A stretch of 64,000 nt of DNA, taken from contig NZ_CP100128.1 of NCBI RefSeq assembly GCF_024207115.1, positions 2,170,001 to 2,234,000 on the forward strand. The letters run 5' to 3'. Of the stretch, positions 60,597-64,000 are shown one piece after another. Position 1 is the stretch's first letter, and every line of letters begins with the position of its first letter. The DNA comes from Chromobacterium sp. IIBBL 290-4. Lineage in GTDB: Bacteria > Pseudomonadota > Gammaproteobacteria > Burkholderiales > Chromobacteriaceae. Below the pieces are notes generated by a model, which saw nothing but the letters and a program-made list of their open reading frames with translations, was not told the DNA's origin and did not search any database. The position numbers and the translations under genes are program-made.

Positions 60597-61942
60597 AACG
60601 TCAATGGTTGGTGCCGCGCTTACGCTCGTTTAACTCGCGTATGGCGTTGATTGCTGACTGCCGCCACGACACCTACGAGGATATCGCGACGGCGCTGGAA
60701 CAGTGGCTGACACTACTCGATGCTCAAAAAGTCATGCAGGCCACGGTGGTGGTCAACGGCGATTATTCCTGTGTGGTGATCGGCGCGATACTGGCGCTGT
60801 ATTTGCGTGGCTGCGTGGTGGTGCCGCTCTATCTCGCAGACCAGGCAAAGATTGATGAAGTCGCTACGCTGACTCGGGCAAGATATGTGATCGGGGAGGT
60901 GAATGCCTTCGATTGCCGCTCCATCGAGATGGATGGCTCCGTGCCGCCCTTGATCGAGCGGTTGTTCGCGGCTAATGAGTCCGGGTTGATTTTGCTCAGT
61001 TCCGGGAGCACTGGCGTCCCAAAGGCGATGTTGCTCAGTCTCGACCGGCTGTTCGCCCGCTATGTCGACCAAGATGAATTCTCCCCGATGATCACTGCGG
61101 CCTTTTTGCTGTTCGATCATGTCGGCGGGTTCAATACCTTGATCTATTCGTTGTTTAACGGCGGCACACTGGTCAAGCTCAATTCGCGTGATCCAGGGCA
61201 CGTCTGCGCCCATATCGAGCGCCACAAGATCGAGCTGCTGCCTGCGACCCCCACTTTCCTGAACATGCTACTGATCGGCGGTCGTGACCGCGAATACGAC
61301 CTTGGCAGTCTCAAATTGATCACCTATGGCACCGAGAGCATGCCGCAATCCACGCTGGATAACGCGGTCAAGGCCTTTCCGGGGGTTCGTTTGAAGCAGA
61401 CCTATGGCATGAGCGAACTCGGCATCTTAGCCACCCGCTCCGAAGCTAACGATTCGCTGTGGATGAAAATAGGTGGTGACGGCGTCGGCACGCGCGTCGT
61501 CGACAACGTGCTTTGGGTGAAAACCAAAACCGCCATGCTCGGTTATCTCAATGCCGCGTCGCCGATCGACGAAGATGGTTGGTTGTGCACCGGCGACGTG
61601 GTCGAAGTGCGTGAGGAATATTTCAAGGTTTTGGGCCGCGAGGGCGACATGATCAACGTGGGCGGCCTGAAAGTGGTGCCGGCCGAGGTTGAAAGTCATT
61701 TGCTGTGCCTTCCGTTCGTCAAGGACGTCGTGGTGTGGGGCAAGCATAGTCCGGTGACCGGCAAGATTGTGGCTGCCACGGTGCTGACCACTGAGCCGAT
61801 GGACGTTTCTGAGGCGAAGAGGCAAATCGTTCTGCACTGTCGTGAGCGGCTGGAGCCATTCAAGGTGCCGAAATTCATTGAATTCGCCGAAGGGCAGTTG
61901 CATAGCGAACGATTCAAAAAAGTGAAGGTGAGACCCCAATGA
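60587..61942 (+). CDS. mupQ: MupQ, acyl-CoA/acyl-ACP synthetase (ANL family)
   Basis: 451 residues from ATG 60587, with GGAAGGA upstream and a 10-base overlap with mupP. The upstream open frame is a mupP shadow. AMP-forming motifs: LSSGSTGVPKAMLLS, TYGMSELG, WLCTGDVVE, and GREGDMINVGG; the C-terminal catalytic Lys is likely in SERFKKVK. It is a short member of the family. It would activate a carboxylic acid through an adenylate onto CoA or, more likely here, an ACP. In mupirocin MupQ, MupS, MacpD and MmpF are thought to make the 3-hydroxypropionate starter for 9-hydroxynonanoate. It overlaps mupS (ATGA). Confidence 0.88.
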   Translation: MDVKRQWLVPRLRSFNSRMALIADCRHDTYEDIATALEQWLTLLDAQKVMQATVVVNGDYSCVVIGAILALYLRGCVVVPLYLADQAKIDEVATLTRARYVIGEVNAFDCRSIEMDGSVPPLIERLFAANESGLILLSSGSTGVPKAMLLSLDRLFARYVDQDEFSPMITAAFLLFDHVGGFNTLIYSLFNGGTLVKLNSRDPGHVCAHIERHKIELLPATPTFLNMLLIGGRDREYDLGSLKLITYGTESMPQSTLDNAVKAFPGVRLKQTYGMSELGILATRSEANDSLWMKIGGDGVGTRVVDNVLWVKTKTAMLGYLNAASPIDEDGWLCTGDVVEVREEYFKVLGREGDMINVGGLKVVPAEVESHLLCLPFVKDVVVWGKHSPVTGKIVAATVLTTEPMDVSEAKRQIVLHCRERLEPFKVPKFIEFAEGQLHSERFKKVKVRPQ

Positions 61943-62691
61943 ACACGGAAGCTTTGGCGTCCTACTCTGACCAGGACAAGGGCGTGATCATAGTGAGCGG
62001 CGGCAGCCAAGGGCTGGGTTGCGCTATTGTTGAGCGTCTTTTGCAATCCGGGTATCGCGTGGCAACGTTCAGCCGCCGTTGTACGGCAACCGTCGAGCGA
62101 TTGGTGGATCTCCGCGGTTTTTTTTGGCAATCGGTCGATTGCACCAACTATGCCTCGCTTAAGCGTTTTATCGACGAAACCGAGCAACGGCTGGGCCGAC
62201 TGTCCGGCTTGGTGAACAATGCTGCGATGGGCGTAGACGGCATTTTGGCAACGATGCCGCTCTCCGACATCGATCGGGCCCTCGATATCAATCTTAAGGG
62301 ACAGATTTATCTGACCAAGCTGGCCGCGGGCAAGATGCTGAAGGGGCGAGATGGCGCTATCGTCAACATTTCATCGATCAATGCGGTTCGAGGCCACTCG
62401 GGGCTCGCGGTTTATAGCGCGACCAAGGCGGCGCTCGACGGCATGACCCGCAGCCTGGCTAAGGAGCTGGGCCCGAAAGGTATTCGCGTCAATTCGGTGT
62501 CGCCGGGCTATTTCGCCAGCGACATGGTCAAGACGCTCAGTGAAGACACTCTGCGACGCATTCAGCGTCGGACGCCGCTTGGCCGCCTGGGCACACAAAA
62601 AGAAATTGCCGAGCTGGTGCTGTTTCTGATCAGAGATGGTTCGTTTATTACTGGACAGAACATAACGATCGATGGGGGATTCACATGCTAG
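61939..62691 (+). CDS. mupS: MupS, FabG-like ketoreductase (SDR)
   Basis: 250 residues, ATG 61939 overlapping mupQ. Classical SDR: SGGSQGLGCAI for NADPH, VNNAAMGVDG, Ser in VNISSINAVRGHSG, YSATKAALDG, and the end FITGQNITIDGGF. It should reduce a beta-keto or aldehyde group on a MacpD-bound unit. Its start, the macpD overlap at its end and the MmpF start downstream make a tight four-gene block, mupQ-mupS-macpD-mmpF, which fits a shared task in starter formation. Confidence 0.9.
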   Translation: MNTEALASYSDQDKGVIIVSGGSQGLGCAIVERLLQSGYRVATFSRRCTATVERLVDLRGFFWQSVDCTNYASLKRFIDETEQRLGRLSGLVNNAAMGVDGILATMPLSDIDRALDINLKGQIYLTKLAAGKMLKGRDGAIVNISSINAVRGHSGLAVYSATKAALDGMTRSLAKELGPKGIRVNSVSPGYFASDMVKTLSEDTLRRIQRRTPLGRLGTQKEIAELVLFLIRDGSFITGQNITIDGGFTC

Positions 62692-63008
62692 GAAGTTTTA
62701 ATTCCAATGATATTTGGGCTGTCGTCGAACGGGAACTGACCACTATCCTGAGAAACAACGGCAGCACCCCGAACGAACTGGAGCCGGATACTCGGCTTGG
62801 CGAGATCGGTATCAGCTCGCTCGACTTGGCAGAGCTTATTAGCAATCTCGAAGACGCCTTCGGCGTTGATCCCTTCGCAGCCAAGGTGCCGATCACCAGC
62901 ATTGTGACGATTGACCAGTTGTGCGCCGCTTATGCTTCATTGCTCGACAGCACCACCGCGCCTGGTGACATGCTGGACGCCGAGTTGCGGGCGTTGCGCG
63001 CGCAATGA
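62685..63008 (+). CDS. macpD: MacpD, free-standing acyl carrier protein
   Basis: 107 residues from ATG 62685, overlapping the mupS stop by seven bases. The motif is EIGISSLDLAELISNLED, with the phosphopantetheine Ser after Ser/Ile where most ACPs have Asp. It is followed by a typical ACP recognition helix and the third-helix region VTIDQLCAAY. It likely carries the C3 starter or malonyl unit for MmpF. The C-terminal about 20 residues are a charged tail. Confidence 0.88.
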   Translation: MLGSFNSNDIWAVVERELTTILRNNGSTPNELEPDTRLGEIGISSLDLAELISNLEDAFGVDPFAAKVPITSIVTIDQLCAAYASLLDSTTAPGDMLDAELRALRAQ

Positions 63009-63023
63009 GGTGGGGAGTGTGCA

Positions 63024-64000
63024 ATGCATGACGCAGACCTAGCGATTGTTGGCATGGCGTGCCGTTTTCCAGGCGCGCGTAACAAGGATGAATTTTGGCG
63101 CAATTTGTGTGCCGGTGAGGAGTCGATCCGTACGTTGGACGATGCTACCTTGACGGCTTCGGGCGTGACGCAAGAACAGTTGCAAAGTGCCACCTATGTC
63201 AAGCGCAGTCCTGTACTCGACGACATCGACGCCTTTGATGCCCGTTTTTTTGGCATAAGCGGGCAGGAAGCGGCCCTGTTGGATCCCCAGCACCGCCTGT
63301 TCTTGCAAGTGGGATATGAGGCGCTTGAAGATGCCGGTTACGTGCAAATGGCACAGCAAGGGCTAACGGGCGTGTATGCGTCCGCGGGCGGCGTCACCAC
63401 GAGCTACTTACATAACTTGGGGGCATCGTTGAATGGTGTGCCGCAAGGCACTGGAAGTTTGCTCCATCTCGGCAACGACAAAGATTTCCTGGCGACGCGC
63501 CTCTCCTTTAGACTGAATTTGACCGGACCTGGCTTGACGATTCAGACGGCGTGTTCGAGCGCCTTGGTGGCGCTGCATACGGCTTGCGGCGCCTTGCGTC
63601 TCGGCGAGATCGAGACGGCCCTAGTTGGCGCGAGTTGCGTGCGCGTGCCACATCTTGTCGGTTACGACAGCGCCGAAACCCCTCTGTTGTCTGCGGATGG
63701 ATACTGCCGGGCATTTTCGGACGAAGCATCCGGAACCGTATTCGGTAGTGGCGTGGCCGCCGTGATTGTGCGGCGGCTCGCGGACGCTTTGCGTGATCGG
63801 GATCATGTCTATGCAGTGATCAAGGCGACCTCGATTAACAACGATGGAGCAGCCAAGATCGGTTACACCGCTTCAAGTGTGCCCGGACAGGCACGCACAA
63901 TGGTGCGCGCCATGGCCAAGGCAGGGATAGACGCGGATCGGATTGGTTATGTCGAATGTCATGGCACGGCGACGCGGGTCGGTGATCCTTTGGAAATCAA
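63024..64000 (+). CDS. mmpF: MmpF, ketosynthase protein, 5' part (runs off the window)
   Basis: ATG 63024 (GGTGGGGAG upstream), open through the end of the window: at least 325 codons. It opens with a KS of the PKS type: LAIVGMACRFPGA, then FFGISGQEAALLDPQHRLFLQ, with the nucleophile in IQTACSSALVAL and the first His in ECHGTATRVGD. It should be a condensing enzyme. In mupirocin MmpF is a lone KS that works with MupQ, MupS and MacpD on the 9-hydroxynonanoate starter. The end is missing, so further domains cannot be judged. Confidence 0.9.
   Translation, partial: MHDADLAIVGMACRFPGARNKDEFWRNLCAGEESIRTLDDATLTASGVTQEQLQSATYVKRSPVLDDIDAFDARFFGISGQEAALLDPQHRLFLQVGYEALEDAGYVQMAQQGLTGVYASAGGVTTSYLHNLGASLNGVPQGTGSLLHLGNDKDFLATRLSFRLNLTGPGLTIQTACSSALVALHTACGALRLGEIETALVGASCVRVPHLVGYDSAETPLLSADGYCRAFSDEASGTVFGSGVAAVIVRRLADALRDRDHVYAVIKATSINNDGAAKIGYTASSVPGQARTMVRAMAKAGIDADRIGYVECHGTATRVGDPLEI

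Noticed and set aside
1..64000. tRNA, rRNA or riboswitch genes
   Set aside because: No cloverleaf, rRNA core or known riboswitch consensus was noticed; nearly all of the window is coding and the only gaps over 100 bp are at 10428, 45082 and 54066.

Overview
This window carries most of a trans-AT polyketide synthase (PKS) cluster of the mupirocin (pseudomonic acid) type. From position 1 to 64000 the genes follow, one for one, the order I recall for the mup cluster of Pseudomonas fluorescens: mupA (3' end only), mmpA, mupB, mmpB, mmpC, mmpD, mupC, macpA, mupD, mupE, macpB, mupF, macpC, mupG, mupH, mupJ, mupK, mmpE, mupL, mupM, mupN, mupO, mupP, mupQ, mupS, macpD, mmpF (5' part only). The proteins look clearly related to, but not the same as, the P. 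fluorescens ones; mupM differs from my memory of it at many positions. The acyl carrier protein (ACP) content also differs, so I read this as a homologous cluster in another strain or species. GC-rich coding sequence, Shine-Dalgarno sites and the cluster type suggest a Gram-negative gamma- or betaproteobacterium. No housekeeping flank, tRNA, transposase or CRISPR array is visible to place it further. The regulators and last tailoring genes known from mup (mupR, mupI, mupX, mupT-W, macpE) would lie beyond 64000.

Layout. 1-9501: end of the luciferase-like oxygenase MupA, then MmpA (KS0-ACP; KS-KR-degenerate ACP-ACP; KS-ACPx4), read as two frames because of a G9 run. 9522-20090: MupB (KAS III-like), MmpB (KS-DH-KR-ACPx3-TE) and MmpC (AT-AT-ER, the trans-acting acyltransferases and enoyl reductase). 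20131-40308: MmpD, a 6725-residue four-module PKS. 40311-44052: tailoring reductases MupC, MupD and MupE with two free ACPs; mupC is also shifted at a G10 run. 44062-45081: mupF, the only gene on the minus strand. 45269-49552: the HMG-CoA-synthase cassette (donor ACP, decarboxylating KS, HMGS, two crotonases) for the beta-methyl branch. 49570-57313: MmpE (KS-ACP-flavin oxidoreductase), hydrolase MupL and a eukaryotic-type isoleucyl-tRNA synthetase, MupM, the expected self-resistance enzyme. 57363-64000: PPTase, P450, a VOC-fold protein, an acyl-activating enzyme, an SDR, an ACP and the start of the KS protein MmpF.

How they work together. The module order predicts a monic-acid-like chain. MmpD module 1 carries a C-methyltransferase and a KR, and its DH lacks the motif proline. 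Module 2 carries DH and KR, module 3 carries DH, KR and a C-methyltransferase, and module 4 a KR only. MmpA adds one KR module and then a KS with beta-branching ACPs on which the HMGS cassette acts. This fits methyls at C12 and C8, oxygen at C13, C7 and C5, and a beta-methyl at C3. MmpB, with MupQ, MupS, MacpD and MmpF, would build the 9-hydroxynonanoate-like side chain.

Features that stand out: a quadruple beta-branching ACP array made by 321-bp tandem duplication; a 1115-bp apparently identical repeat covering both C-methyltransferase domains; two frameshifts, each in a G run and each mended by one extra G; and an orphan post-KS linker between the last ACP and the TE of MmpB.
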